DNA of 58,654 nt from positions 1 to 58,654 of the forward strand of contig JAJPIQ010000059.1 of NCBI GenBank assembly GCA_021324685.1, given 5' to 3'. Position 1 is the stretch's first letter, and the number at the start of each line of letters is the position of its first letter. Below are positions 42,484 to 51,103 of the stretch, piece after piece. This stretch comes from Bacteroidota bacterium (GTDB lineage: Bacteria > Bacteroidota > Ignavibacteria > Palsa-1295). The notes below the pieces were generated by a model. That model was not told where the DNA came from and made no database searches. It worked only from the letters and a program-made list of their open reading frames with translations. The position numbers were made by a program, and so were the translations under genes.

Positions 42484-42993
42484 GTGGATTCCGTATCTTC
42501 GGCTCATTCGCTGTCCCGGTATTGCTACGCTCAATGGCGCGAGATGCGCGATTGGGTCAATATGTACCTCGATGAACTGACGGACGAGGAACTAAAGTCG
42601 GAGATCGTTCCTGGCCACAACCATGGGGTCTGGATACTCGGACATCTTGTCGCGAGCGACGATACGCTTTCGGAATACCTCGGCAAGGGGCCACCCTTGT
42701 TTCCGGAAACGCAGGTCTTCGCTCAGACGAGCGTGTTGAAACCGGTCGAATCATGCCCCTCGCCCGCGGAGCTCCGCGAGCAATGGAAAAAAGTCTGCGA
42801 AAAGAACGACGCCGTGTATCGTGAACTGCGCGATGAAGAGCTGTCCGAGCCGCACGCCATGATCGCCGGCAATTACGAAGACGATTTTTTCAAGACCAAG
42901 CAGCGCATTATTATCTTTTGGACGCTGCACCAGGTCCACCACGCCGGCCAGCTCGCTCTCCTGCTCGCAAAATTCGGAAGGCACCTGGTATAG
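42484..42993 (+). CDS. DinB-family (DUF664-like) protein
   Basis: 169 residues, four-helix bundle of the DinB/YfiT superfamily. Metal-ligand His are visible in PGHNHGVWILGHLVASDD and WTLHQVHHAGQLALLL. The family includes bacillithiol or mycothiol S-transferases and DNA-damage-induced proteins; the role here is unknown. The start is GTG preceded by GAGGAA in the duplicated leader. It converges on a T9SS cargo gene with a 21-nt gap. Confidence 0.85.
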   Translation: MDSVSSAHSLSRYCYAQWREMRDWVNMYLDELTDEELKSEIVPGHNHGVWILGHLVASDDTLSEYLGKGPPLFPETQVFAQTSVLKPVESCPSPAELREQWKKVCEKNDAVYRELRDEELSEPHAMIAGNYEDDFFKTKQRIIIFWTLHQVHHAGQLALLLAKFGRHLV

Positions 42994-43014
42994 AAAGCGC
43001 GCGGGTGCTACCGT

Positions 43015-45306
43015 TCATCGCCTGACGACAAATTGCTTTGAGAAATTGACCGTCTCGCCGTCGACTGTTTTGCCGCTCCCTTTTACAAGGTAAATTCCAT
43101 CCGGGACCGTGCCAAACCCCGAAGCGCGCAGGTCCCAACGGATGCTATTCGCACCGTGAAGACTGCAGATCTTCTCTCCCTTGATATCGTAAATCTCGAG
43201 ACGTGCCTGGGTCCCGTTCACATCGAACTCCACATCGTCCGTCGCCGGGTTGGGAATGATTGTGACGTCCATGGTTACGGGTCCGGGAACGGCAACGGAC
43301 GCTTGTTCCGCCGTCATTCCGATCAATCCCTGACCGCTGTTCAGGCCATACGTAGTATCGCCGAACGAGACCAGCGAAGCAAAATTATAGCTCCCATTCG
43401 CGGCCTGCGTCCAGTGCTGACCGAGATCGGACGTCCAGTACGTCCCATAGGGCGTATAATAATAGTTCTGATCGATCGTGCCGAAGATCGTCCACAGGCG
43501 ATTCGAGGAATCGACGCTTTCGGGGAACCCGGAAGGATTCGAAAGTCCCGGAGGCGGAGGAATGAGGGTCCACGAGGTGCCGTCATAATAACCCATGGAG
43601 ATATTGGAGTTGCCGCCGACTAATTTCCCGTCCTTTGTGGCGGTAAAAACGTACGGAATTCCACCGAGGACGCCAGTGGGAACTTCCGTCCAGTTTCCGC
43701 CCGCGAGCGGCCGCTTGATCAGCCGGGTCCCGTTCGTACCGGTAATGGCAAGATAAATAAAGCCGTGACGATCGCTTGCAAACGTACTCGGGCTATCGCC
43801 GGGATTCTTCTGAAATCCCGCAGAATCGCCCTGCCATGTGCCGCCGGGGGCTTTCGAGTACAGTTGCATGTTCTGGTACTGGGACGTGGCAAGATGTTCC
43901 GTTCCGGTCTCATCGACGAACTCGCTACCGCCGATGAATTGCGACAAACTCGCCGTATCGGGGTTCCAGGTCGAACCGCGATCGGTAGAAATGTAGATGT
44001 CCGGCGGCATCGTTTGGTATCCGTTCCTCCGCGATGCGCCGAACGCATACACCCTCCCGGAATTGTCCACGGCATACTTGATTCCGGAAAAATAGGAGTT
44101 CGATGGGAACCGTTTTTGCCAGGCGGTATCGCCGGCGTCCTTCGTAAACAGTCCAAGATCGTTGGTCGCGAGCTCGCGTCCGTTCGAGAATTTATAAAAG
44201 GCAAAGATGTTCGGCGCGGAAATACCCTGCGTCAGTAATTGCCAGGTCGCGCCGACATCGTATGAATTAAAGGTCCCGAAACTCGTCGCCACATGAATGC
44301 CCGAATCGACCGCAACGGCTTTTATGAATGGCGCCGTGGGGGCCGCGGCAACGCCCATAAGTCCGGCGTCGATGAGGACCCATGGCGCGGAGCCGGTCTG
44401 CTTCCAGACATGATCGCCATATTGATAGCTGGTCGTGACCGCATAATAATTGCCGGCAAGGTCCTCGGAAAGGCTTCTCACCTGGGTGTACCCCATTCCC
44501 GCCGTATCGAGGTTCCATGTCACGCCGCCGTCCGCGCTCGTCCACACAGAACTATAGTTTGCGGCAAAGATCCGATTGCTTTTACTGCGAAAGAAATAAG
44601 AAACGGAGGCCGGGCTTCCGGGCAGTAACTGCCACTCCGTTCCGGAAAGCGCCTGCTTATAGATCCCGATCGCGGTTGCGGCATAGACATTTTGAAACGT
44701 GTCGACTTCCAGCGCTCGTACCGCATTGCCATCGAATCCGGAAGTGTCCACGAGCCAGGTCGAGTCGTCATGCGTTTTCCATACCTGGCCGGCGGTGGTT
44801 GCAATGTAGGTATCGTCGCCGGCCGGATATGCAATATCGCCCTGCCAGTTCGGCGAACCGGTACCGAGGTCCTTGTCCGACGTAAGGGAGCAATCGACCT
44901 GGTTCGTTTTCGCATCGACCGTCGAGGTCAGCGAAATAAGGTGCATGTGCTTATCGGAGGTAAGGACGTAAAACTCGCAGTCCTTGGTAAAGAGCGTGAA
45001 TTTCGTCCACACGCCCTGAACTTCCACTCCCGCCGGTGGAGTCCATAAGCTGCTCGCATAGACCTGGCCGTTGGCAGGTTTGACAATTCGATAAATGCCA
45101 TTCACGGTCACCGTACAATCCGAACCGGTGATATAATCGAAAGGGAACGATCCGGTAATGACCGGTACGCTGAACGCAGTAATCGAAGGCTGGCCGGGTG
45201 GCGCGTCAAAGCCCCACTGGGCATTCAGGACATGAGGAAGGAATGTGCAGAAGCAGGCAACAGCCAACTTTCCAAATTTCAGCGAAAAGTGGGATATTCG
45301 TTTCAT
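43015..45306 (-). CDS. T9SS-exported BNR/propeller-repeat protein
   Basis: 763 residues. The start is the ATG at 45306, because the -7 box at 45335-45342 would overlap a longer ORF; signal peptide LAVACFCTFLPHVLNAQ. The body is made of Asp-box-like repeats (GTEWQLLPGS, SADGGVTWNLDT, STDRGSTWNPDT, TSDLGQHWTQAAN), forming a beta-propeller of the sortilin/BNR kind. A type A sorting domain ends it (VTIIPNPATDDVEFDVNGTQ, LEIYDIKGEKICSL, PDGIYLVKGSG). Expected to be exported and attached to the cell surface; binding partner unknown. Confidence 0.87.
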   Translation of the reverse strand: MKRISHFSLKFGKLAVACFCTFLPHVLNAQWGFDAPPGQPSITAFSVPVITGSFPFDYITGSDCTVTVNGIYRIVKPANGQVYASSLWTPPAGVEVQGVWTKFTLFTKDCEFYVLTSDKHMHLISLTSTVDAKTNQVDCSLTSDKDLGTGSPNWQGDIAYPAGDDTYIATTAGQVWKTHDDSTWLVDTSGFDGNAVRALEVDTFQNVYAATAIGIYKQALSGTEWQLLPGSPASVSYFFRSKSNRIFAANYSSVWTSADGGVTWNLDTAGMGYTQVRSLSEDLAGNYYAVTTSYQYGDHVWKQTGSAPWVLIDAGLMGVAAAPTAPFIKAVAVDSGIHVATSFGTFNSYDVGATWQLLTQGISAPNIFAFYKFSNGRELATNDLGLFTKDAGDTAWQKRFPSNSYFSGIKYAVDNSGRVYAFGASRRNGYQTMPPDIYISTDRGSTWNPDTASLSQFIGGSEFVDETGTEHLATSQYQNMQLYSKAPGGTWQGDSAGFQKNPGDSPSTFASDRHGFIYLAITGTNGTRLIKRPLAGGNWTEVPTGVLGGIPYVFTATKDGKLVGGNSNISMGYYDGTSWTLIPPPPGLSNPSGFPESVDSSNRLWTIFGTIDQNYYYTPYGTYWTSDLGQHWTQAANGSYNFASLVSFGDTTYGLNSGQGLIGMTAEQASVAVPGPVTMDVTIIPNPATDDVEFDVNGTQARLEIYDIKGEKICSLHGANSIRWDLRASGFGTVPDGIYLVKGSGKTVDGETVNFSKQFVVRR

Positions 45307-45334
45307 AGGACGTAGTTCGTAGGACGATAACATA

Positions 45335-45342
45335 CAAATATA
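45335..45342 (-). promoter_or_regulatory. -7 box of the propeller T9SS gene
   Basis: TATATTTG on the minus strand, 28 nt before the ATG at 45306. Between them CGTCCTACGAACTA is followed by CGTCCTATGAAACG, so the start region itself is duplicated, with ACG in place of ATG in the upstream copy. Confidence 0.6.
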
Positions 45343-45436
45343 CTACGCTTTCCGACCAGGGAAAAGAAATGAAGTCCGGTTCTGCTTCGATCTTCGATCT
45401 GGAACGAAGCGTGGAGCCCTCGCTGCCTGCAACCCA

Positions 45437-46096
45437 TCACACGGGGATCCACTTCGTTCCCGTTTCGGCGTAACGCCGGAGCAGCGCGGCGGGACGATAC
45501 CGTTCCGGGCTGTATTCCCGCGCGAGCGCATCGAGAATAGCAACGATCGCGGCGGCCCCGATCTCGTCGCACCAGGCGAGCGGGCCTTTCGGATAATTCG
45601 TTCCAAGCTTCATCGCGGTATCGATATCTTCCGGCGAGGCGACCGACTCCTGTACGGCAAAGGCGGCCTCATTGACGATCATCGCGAGCGTGCGCGGGAA
45701 CACTCCGGCGACGGTATCGTCGATTCGTTCGGCGGTCTTCCCGGCGAGCGATAAAAATTCCGTAACGACCAGTGGCACCGTCGCGGCCGAAGCCGGGAGC
45801 GAAATTTCGATCGATGATTGCCGAGCGAAATAGTATGGCAGCACCGGCATTCCAACGACCTTGCCGCTTCGCACCAGCGTTTGAGCCGTGGTTGCCGAAA
45901 GCGTGAGCGTGTTCGAAACGATCGGGACCTCCGATTCGAATTTCGAAAGGTAGGCTCGTTTTCGATCCGGGTCCAGGAACGTAAGGCCGAGCACCAGGTC
46001 CGGCGAGTCCGTTACCAACTCGATCGTCTCGATAGAAGAGAAATAGTCGGTAAAAGACTGCTGGTACGGTTCGTCGGCGAAAAGCTGGACTTTCAC
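45437..46096 (-). CDS. 3-hydroxyacyl-CoA dehydrogenase C-domain protein with degenerate N-domain
   Basis: 219 residues from a GTG. The C-terminal half matches the 3HCDH C-terminal dimerisation and substrate domain: AGVFPRTLAMIVNEAAFAVQESVASPEDIDTAMKLG (quoted in parts: VFPRTLAMIVNEAAFA, DIDTAMKLGTNYPKGPLAW). The N-terminal half is about 100 residues and lacks the GxGxxG NAD loop, so it is much shorter than normal enzymes (about 280). It may be a non-catalytic partner or a specialised enzyme. It lies 30 nt downstream of purE. Confidence 0.75.
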   Translation of the reverse strand: MKVQLFADEPYQQSFTDYFSSIETIELVTDSPDLVLGLTFLDPDRKRAYLSKFESEVPIVSNTLTLSATTAQTLVRSGKVVGMPVLPYYFARQSSIEISLPASAATVPLVVTEFLSLAGKTAERIDDTVAGVFPRTLAMIVNEAAFAVQESVASPEDIDTAMKLGTNYPKGPLAWCDEIGAAAIVAILDALAREYSPERYRPAALLRRYAETGTKWIPV

Positions 46097-46126
46097 GATG
46101 TGGGAATGATCCTTTTCGGTCGGAAA

Positions 46127-46615
46127 TTACCCTTCGAGCGTGGCGGCGAGGACCGAACGCGTCTGCGTTTCGCGGTATAGCTGAAGTTTGTCGCGGAGCT
46201 TCGCATCGGTGGTGGCGAGCATTCCAATGGCCAGCAGCGCGGCATTTTTCGCTCCCGCTTTGCCGATCGCAAGCGTTCCGACTGGAATTCCCGCCGGCAT
46301 TTGCACGGTCGAAAGCAGCGAGTCCATGCCTTTCAACGCCTGCGATTCGATCGGCACCCCAAGCACGGGCAGTAACGTCTGTGCCGCAAGCACACCCGCT
46401 AAATGCGCCGCACCGCCGGCCGCACCGATGATGACTTTCATTCCGCGCCCTTCGGCGCTCGTTGCATATTCGGTTACCGCCGCCGGCGCGCGGTGCGCCG
46501 AAAGCACTTTGTATTCGTGCGGTACGTCGAACTCCTGTAAAATTTTGTGGGCTTCGCGCATCGTGTCCCAGTCCGACGCGCTTCCCATAATGATCCCGAC
46601 AAGTGGCGATGCCAT
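46127..46615 (-). CDS. purE: N5-carboxyaminoimidazole ribonucleotide mutase
   Basis: 162 residues from the ATG at 46615; a longer frame adds 45 residues of repetitive leader. PurE converts N5-CAIR to CAIR in purine synthesis. Motifs: [22 protein letters not shown] (the catalytic His), [17 protein letters not shown] and PVLGVPIES. Normal length. It is divergent from elbB, and the leader holds an 18-nt tandem duplication. purF lies 3 kb away on the other strand; purK is not seen. Confidence 0.95.
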   Translation of the reverse strand: MASPLVGIIMGSASDWDTMREAHKILQEFDVPHEYKVLSAHRAPAAVTEYATSAEGRGMKVIIGAAGGAAHLAGVLAAQTLLPVLGVPIESQALKGMDSLLSTVQMPAGIPVGTLAIGKAGAKNAALLAIGMLATTDAKLRDKLQLYRETQTRSVLAATLEG

Positions 46616-46690
46616 AAATTCTTTTTTTGAAAATCGTGTTTTGAACTGTTCGAAAATCGGTTTCGAAATCGTTTTAAAACGGCTCGATCC

Positions 46691-46727
46691 GAGTGCGTAG
46701 TAGATTTCGAGCGCGTAGTAACAGTTC
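46691..46727. repeat. 18-nt tandem repeat in the purE-elbB divergent region
   Basis: GAGTGCGTAGTAGATTTC (46691-46708) and GAGCGCGTAGTAACAGTTC (from 46709) are head to tail. Closer to purE, several degenerate copies of CGATTTTCGAA occur between 46625 and 46680. Confidence 0.75.
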
Positions 46728-46762
46728 GCGAAATACGGTAGTTCAAACAAACAATTGGCACG

Positions 46763-47437
46763 ATGAAAGTAGCGGTCATCCTTTCAGGTTCGGGATATTT
46801 GGACGGTTCGGAAATTCGTGAGGCCGTTGCGGTGCTTTGGGCCTTAAGCGTCCAAAAAGCCGAGGTCGAGTGCTTCGCGCCGGACATGGACCAATCGGAC
46901 GTCATCGATCACCTGCGCATGAAGCCGGTCGATGAACGCCGGAACCCGATCGTCGAATCGGCGCGCATCGCTCGCGGCCAGGTGCGGCCGCTTTCGGAAC
47001 TCGATATGTCTGAATTCGATGCGCTCGTCATGCCGGGTGGATATGGGGCTGCAAAAAATCTTTCGAGTTTTGCCTTCGAGGGTTCCGATGGAACCCTTCT
47101 TCCCGATCTTGCTCGCGCCATTCGGTCCACGATCGAATCCGGAAAGCCCCTCGGAGCAGCGTGTATTGCGCCGGCCGTCGTGGCGCTGGCGATGAAAGGG
47201 ACGCGGCTCGAGCTGAGTGTGGGAGCGGAGTGCGATGCCTCGAAAGAAATCGAAAAATTAGGACATACCCATGTGATCACGAAACCGGACGAAATTCACC
47301 TGGACCGCTCGCACCATATCGTCACCACACCTGCGTATATGTATGACGATGCCGTGCTTTCGGATGTGTTCGAAGGGATTCGCGGTATGATCGAGCAAGT
47401 GTTGGAACTGGCGGACGAATCCATCCTACACTCCTGA
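46763..47437 (+). CDS. elbB: Isoprenoid biosynthesis glyoxalase ElbB (DJ-1/PfpI superfamily)
   Basis: 224 residues. [21 protein letters not shown], the nucleophile region [32 protein letters not shown] and the end [10 protein letters not shown] are characteristic of ElbB. The enzyme has weak glyoxalase activity and is linked to isoprenoid synthesis in E. coli; its physiological role is unclear. Its stop region is duplicated 21 nt downstream in frame, filling the gap to the convergent ABC gene. Confidence 0.92.
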   Translation: MKVAVILSGSGYLDGSEIREAVAVLWALSVQKAEVECFAPDMDQSDVIDHLRMKPVDERRNPIVESARIARGQVRPLSELDMSEFDALVMPGGYGAAKNLSSFAFEGSDGTLLPDLARAIRSTIESGKPLGAACIAPAVVALAMKGTRLELSVGAECDASKEIEKLGHTHVITKPDEIHLDRSHHIVTTPAYMYDDAVLSDVFEGIRGMIEQVLELADESILHS

Positions 47438-47465
47438 CCAATCCGTCCGCATTCCTGATCAATCC
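47429..47465. repeat. 21-nt duplication of the elbB stop region, in frame
   Basis: CACTCCTGACCAATCC (47429-47444) and CATTCCTGATCAATCC (47450-47465) differ at two positions. The two TGA stops (47435-47437 and 47456-47458) are 21 nt apart and in frame. The convergent ABC gene ends at the next base. Confidence 0.85.
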
Positions 47466-49307
47466 TTATGTACTTGTGACGGATCCCTCATTTTCCCGAG
47501 CGCGCAATCCCGTGCCGTCCGCAAGTTCCTGCTCCTTGTACTGCAGTTCATACAGGGTCCGATAAATGCCGCCCATGTGGAGGAGCTCATCGTGGGTTCC
47601 CATTTCACGAATTTCACCGTGGTGCATAACAATAATTTTATCCGCCTTCTGGATCGTCGATAGCCGGTGCGCGATCACGATCGAGGTTCGGCCTACGAGC
47701 AACTGTTCGATCGCATGCTGGATTTTTTGCTCGCTTTCGGTATCGATGCTCGACGTCGCTTCGTCCAGGATCAGGATGCTGGGGTCGTACGCCAGCGCCC
47801 GCGCGAACGAGATCAACTGTTTTTCGCCCACGGAAAGGATCGCACCGCGCTCCATCACCTGCGATTCGAATCCGCGGGAAAGCCGGGAAATAAAATCGTT
47901 TGCGCCGACCAACGCCGCGGCGCTCCGGATTTTTTCATCGGTGATCGCCTCGTTCCCAAGGCTGATATTGGTCGAGATGTCGGCGCTGAACAGGAATACG
48001 TCCTGTAACACAATGGCGGTATTGCGTCGCAATTCCTGTGGATCGAGTTCGCGAATGTCGTGCCCATCAATCAAGATTTCACCGCGCTGGAACTCGTAGA
48101 GTCGCGTCATGAGATTTGTGATCGAGGACTTCCCCGCTCCCGTTGCGCCCACAAACGCCACCGTCTCACCGGGACGGACACGAAAGGAAATATCCTTCAG
48201 CACATAGTCTTCGTTGTTATAGGCAAACCAGACATTCCGGAACTCGATCTCGCCTCGAAGCCGTCCGACCGAAATCGGTTTTTCCGGTAAGGCAAGGACC
48301 GTATCGTCATCGAGCAATTTAAAAATACGCTCGCTGGCGGCCATGGCCGATTGAAGAATGTTGTACTTATCGGCGAGATCACGAATGGGACGAAAAAATT
48401 GTTCGGTATATTGATAAAATGCGATGAGCGTTCCGATCGTGACCCCGGCCGTCAGCCCCAGTTTATTTCCCAATACGAGCGAGCCGCCATACCATACGAT
48501 AAGGGCTGTCGCCACGGAGGAAAGAAATTCTACTGCCGGATAAAAGACCGCATAATAAAAGACGCTCCGGATATTCGCATCGGCGGTCGCACGATTGATC
48601 GAGTCGAACTGCCGGTATGTATGGGCCTCCGCTCCGAAAAGCTGGACCGTGATCATTCCGGAGACGTGCTCATTAAGGAAAGAATTGACGCGTGCGACCA
48701 ATCGCCGAACATCGCGGTAGGATTCGCGCGCTTTCTTACGAAAGACGGCCGTCGCCATGAGCAATAGCGGGAACACCGTGAGCACCACAAGCGAAAGCTT
48801 CCAGCTCGTATAGAACATGAAGACGAAGATCCAGAAGATCACGAACACATCGGCGACGATCATAATGATGCCCGAGCTGAAGAGGTCGTTCAGCACTTCC
48901 ACATCGTTCGTGATGCGCGTAATGAGCCGCCCGACCGGATTCCGGTCGAAAAAGCGCATCGAAAGTTCCTGGAAATGGGCAAACAGCTCTCGCCGGAGAT
49001 CGTAGACCGTTTGCTGGCCGATCCATGCGGTAAGCAGCGTCTGCCCATACAAGATGAGGGACTGCACGACCAGGGTGCCGACAATGATCGCAACGACTCC
49101 CATGAGGCCGCCGTAATCGCCGACCGCAATGTACTTATCGATCGCGATCATGGTCAAAAATGGCCGCAACGGTCCCAGCGCCGAGACGAGGACCGTAATG
49201 ATCACTGCGAGCACAACCTTCCATTTATACGGCGCAAGGTACTTCACCAGGCGCCGCATGAGCCGAGCATCGTAGGCTTTACCTAATATTTCTTCTTCCT
49301 GTGGCAA
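47466..49307 (-). CDS. MsbA-like ABC exporter (fused TM and ATPase)
   Basis: 613 residues. Six TMs in the first about 320 residues (VVLAVIITVLVSALGPLRPFLTMIAID start), then an ATPase domain with Walker A VGATGAGKSS, Q-loop VLQDVFLFSADI, signature LSVGEKQLISFARAL (Val for the Gly of LSGG, common in this group), Walker B SILILDEATSSID and switch His AHRLSTI. Probably a homodimer or heterodimer half that exports lipids or drugs. The start is TTG; a Met at codon 17 is an alternative. It is not next to lipid A genes, so the substrate is open. Confidence 0.9.
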   Translation of the reverse strand: MPQEEEILGKAYDARLMRRLVKYLAPYKWKVVLAVIITVLVSALGPLRPFLTMIAIDKYIAVGDYGGLMGVVAIIVGTLVVQSLILYGQTLLTAWIGQQTVYDLRRELFAHFQELSMRFFDRNPVGRLITRITNDVEVLNDLFSSGIIMIVADVFVIFWIFVFMFYTSWKLSLVVLTVFPLLLMATAVFRKKARESYRDVRRLVARVNSFLNEHVSGMITVQLFGAEAHTYRQFDSINRATADANIRSVFYYAVFYPAVEFLSSVATALIVWYGGSLVLGNKLGLTAGVTIGTLIAFYQYTEQFFRPIRDLADKYNILQSAMAASERIFKLLDDDTVLALPEKPISVGRLRGEIEFRNVWFAYNNEDYVLKDISFRVRPGETVAFVGATGAGKSSITNLMTRLYEFQRGEILIDGHDIRELDPQELRRNTAIVLQDVFLFSADISTNISLGNEAITDEKIRSAAALVGANDFISRLSRGFESQVMERGAILSVGEKQLISFARALAYDPSILILDEATSSIDTESEQKIQHAIEQLLVGRTSIVIAHRLSTIQKADKIIVMHHGEIREMGTHDELLHMGGIYRTLYELQYKEQELADGTGLRARENEGSVTST

Positions 49308-49416
49308 TCTATTACTGTATAATGAGCCTCATATAACTTTCGGGCGTAGTTTTGTCATTCCCTGAATTCATCGTTAAGTTGAAAGTACATTTAAATCCTT
49401 TCGCTGAATTCTGAGC

Positions 49417-51039
49417 GTGAAAAATGTGTTCTTCCACGTGCCGATGCCGAATGTCATGCCTTCGAACCAAACCACCCTCGCTCCGGAAGACATTGAACTG
49501 CCTATTCTGACGGTCGCGGGGGAACCGAATCGCGACCGCTTTTTAGACAAACCCGAAAGCAATTGCGGCGTTATCGGTATCTATAATCATCCCGAAGCGA
49601 GTGTGATCGCCTATTACGCCCTGCACGCACTGCAACATCGGGGACAGGAGGCAGCGGGGATCCTTGCGGCCCATTGGGAAGAACATCCAAAAGGCCGCCG
49701 GCGAAGGCTCCGGATCCATAAAGATAACGGCCTTGTGCTCGACGTCTTCAAAGACCACAAAATTCTTTCGGAGGTCTTAGTCGGCGATGCCGCCCTCGCG
49801 CACAACCGCTATTCCACGACCGGTGCAAGCGGAAAGATCGAGAACATCCAGCCTTTTTTCATGCAGTACCGCATGGGCGGTTTCGGATTGGCCCATAACG
49901 GAAACCTGACGAACACCCACCGGCTGCGTGAGGAACTGGCAAGCCAGGGAACGATCTTTCAGACGTCGACCGATAGCGAACTCATCCTCCACCTCGTCGC
50001 TCATTCCCAGCAGGAACACCAGATCGATCAAATTCGAGAGGCCCTGCAAAAAACGCGCGGAGCCTACTCGCTCGCGATGCTGACCGACACGTCGCTCGTC
50101 GCCGCGCGCGACCCGCACGGCATTCGCCCGCTGGCATTCGGTCGTTTAAAACGGCCAGATGGCGCCTGGGCCTATATGGTCGCTTCGGAAACCTGCGCCT
50201 TCGATATTGTCGGTGCGGAATATATTCGCGACGTCCATCCAAACGAAATCCTCATTATCGACGATCGCACGGTCGCCACTGGCGAAGTCCATTCGACCCA
50301 TGTCGTCGAGCATGCGCCAAAACCGACCCATTGTATCTTCGAATATATTTATTTCGCTCGACCGGACTCGAAGGTCTTCGAAGAGAACGTCGATAAGGTC
50401 CGCCGCAAGCTCGGAAAAACGCTGGCGATCGAATCGCCGGTCCCGGCGGACCCCGGCAAAAAAGTTACTGTTATCAACGTGCCCGATTCTTCGAATACGG
50501 CCACACTCGGCTACGCGAGCCAGAACCAGAAGCTCGGCAACCAGACGAAATACCAGATCGGCCTGATTCGGTCACACTACGTCGGCCGTACGTTCATTCA
50601 GCCCGGGCAGGACCGGCGTGAAATGAAAGTAAAGGTAAAGTTCAACACGGTAAAAGGCGTCCTGAAGGATAAAAAAGTGGTCGTCGTGGACGATTCGATC
50701 GTCCGTGGGACGACTTCGAAGGCACTCATCCATCTGATCCGCGAAGCGCATCCACGCGAAGTACATCTTCGCATCACCGCGCCGCCCATCACCCATCCGT
50801 GTAAATACGGAATGGATTTTCCCAGCAAGGCCGAACTCATTGCGAACCACCATGCGAATGAGGAAGAGATCGGAAACGAGCTGGGCGTCGAATCACTGCG
50901 ATATCTCTCCGTAAAAAAGCTGCTCGAAAGCGTTCCGCACAAGGACCGTTCCGGCCGTGAGATCGGCTATTGCACCGCCTGTTTTACCGGCCATTATCCC
51001 GTTCCCTTCGACGACGAAACGCAGGAAAACGACGACTGA
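49417..51039 (+). CDS. purF: Amidophosphoribosyltransferase
   Basis: First committed enzyme of purine synthesis: glutamine plus PRPP to phosphoribosylamine. The glutaminase domain begins with the catalytic Cys in ESNCGVIGIYNHPE, near residue 49; RGQEAAGI, GDAALAHNRYSTTG and AHNGNLTN follow. The PRPP loop is VVVVDDSIVRGTTS. The C-terminal CTACFTGHYP fits. The leader before the Cys is long (48 residues from GTG 49417, 39 from ATG 49444) compared with typical propeptides, so the start is uncertain. A possible promoter is TTTG (49351-49354), 20 bp, TAAGTTGA (49375-49382). Confidence 0.94.
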   Translation: MKNVFFHVPMPNVMPSNQTTLAPEDIELPILTVAGEPNRDRFLDKPESNCGVIGIYNHPEASVIAYYALHALQHRGQEAAGILAAHWEEHPKGRRRRLRIHKDNGLVLDVFKDHKILSEVLVGDAALAHNRYSTTGASGKIENIQPFFMQYRMGGFGLAHNGNLTNTHRLREELASQGTIFQTSTDSELILHLVAHSQQEHQIDQIREALQKTRGAYSLAMLTDTSLVAARDPHGIRPLAFGRLKRPDGAWAYMVASETCAFDIVGAEYIRDVHPNEILIIDDRTVATGEVHSTHVVEHAPKPTHCIFEYIYFARPDSKVFEENVDKVRRKLGKTLAIESPVPADPGKKVTVINVPDSSNTATLGYASQNQKLGNQTKYQIGLIRSHYVGRTFIQPGQDRREMKVKVKFNTVKGVLKDKKVVVVDDSIVRGTTSKALIHLIREAHPREVHLRITAPPITHPCKYGMDFPSKAELIANHHANEEEIGNELGVESLRYLSVKKLLESVPHKDRSGREIGYCTACFTGHYPVPFDDETQENDD

Positions 51040-51083
51040 TTTTCGTCGTAGCCCTTATTTGTCATCCGATCCCCTTTCATTTT

Positions 51084-51091
51084 TATTTTTG
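51084..51091 (+). promoter_or_regulatory. -7 box of aspS
   Basis: TATTTTTG matches TAnnTTTG and ends 12 nt before the ATG. A TTTG at 51058-51061, 22 bp upstream, may be the -33 element. Confidence 0.6.
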
Positions 51092-51103
51092 CATTATCGT
51101 ATT

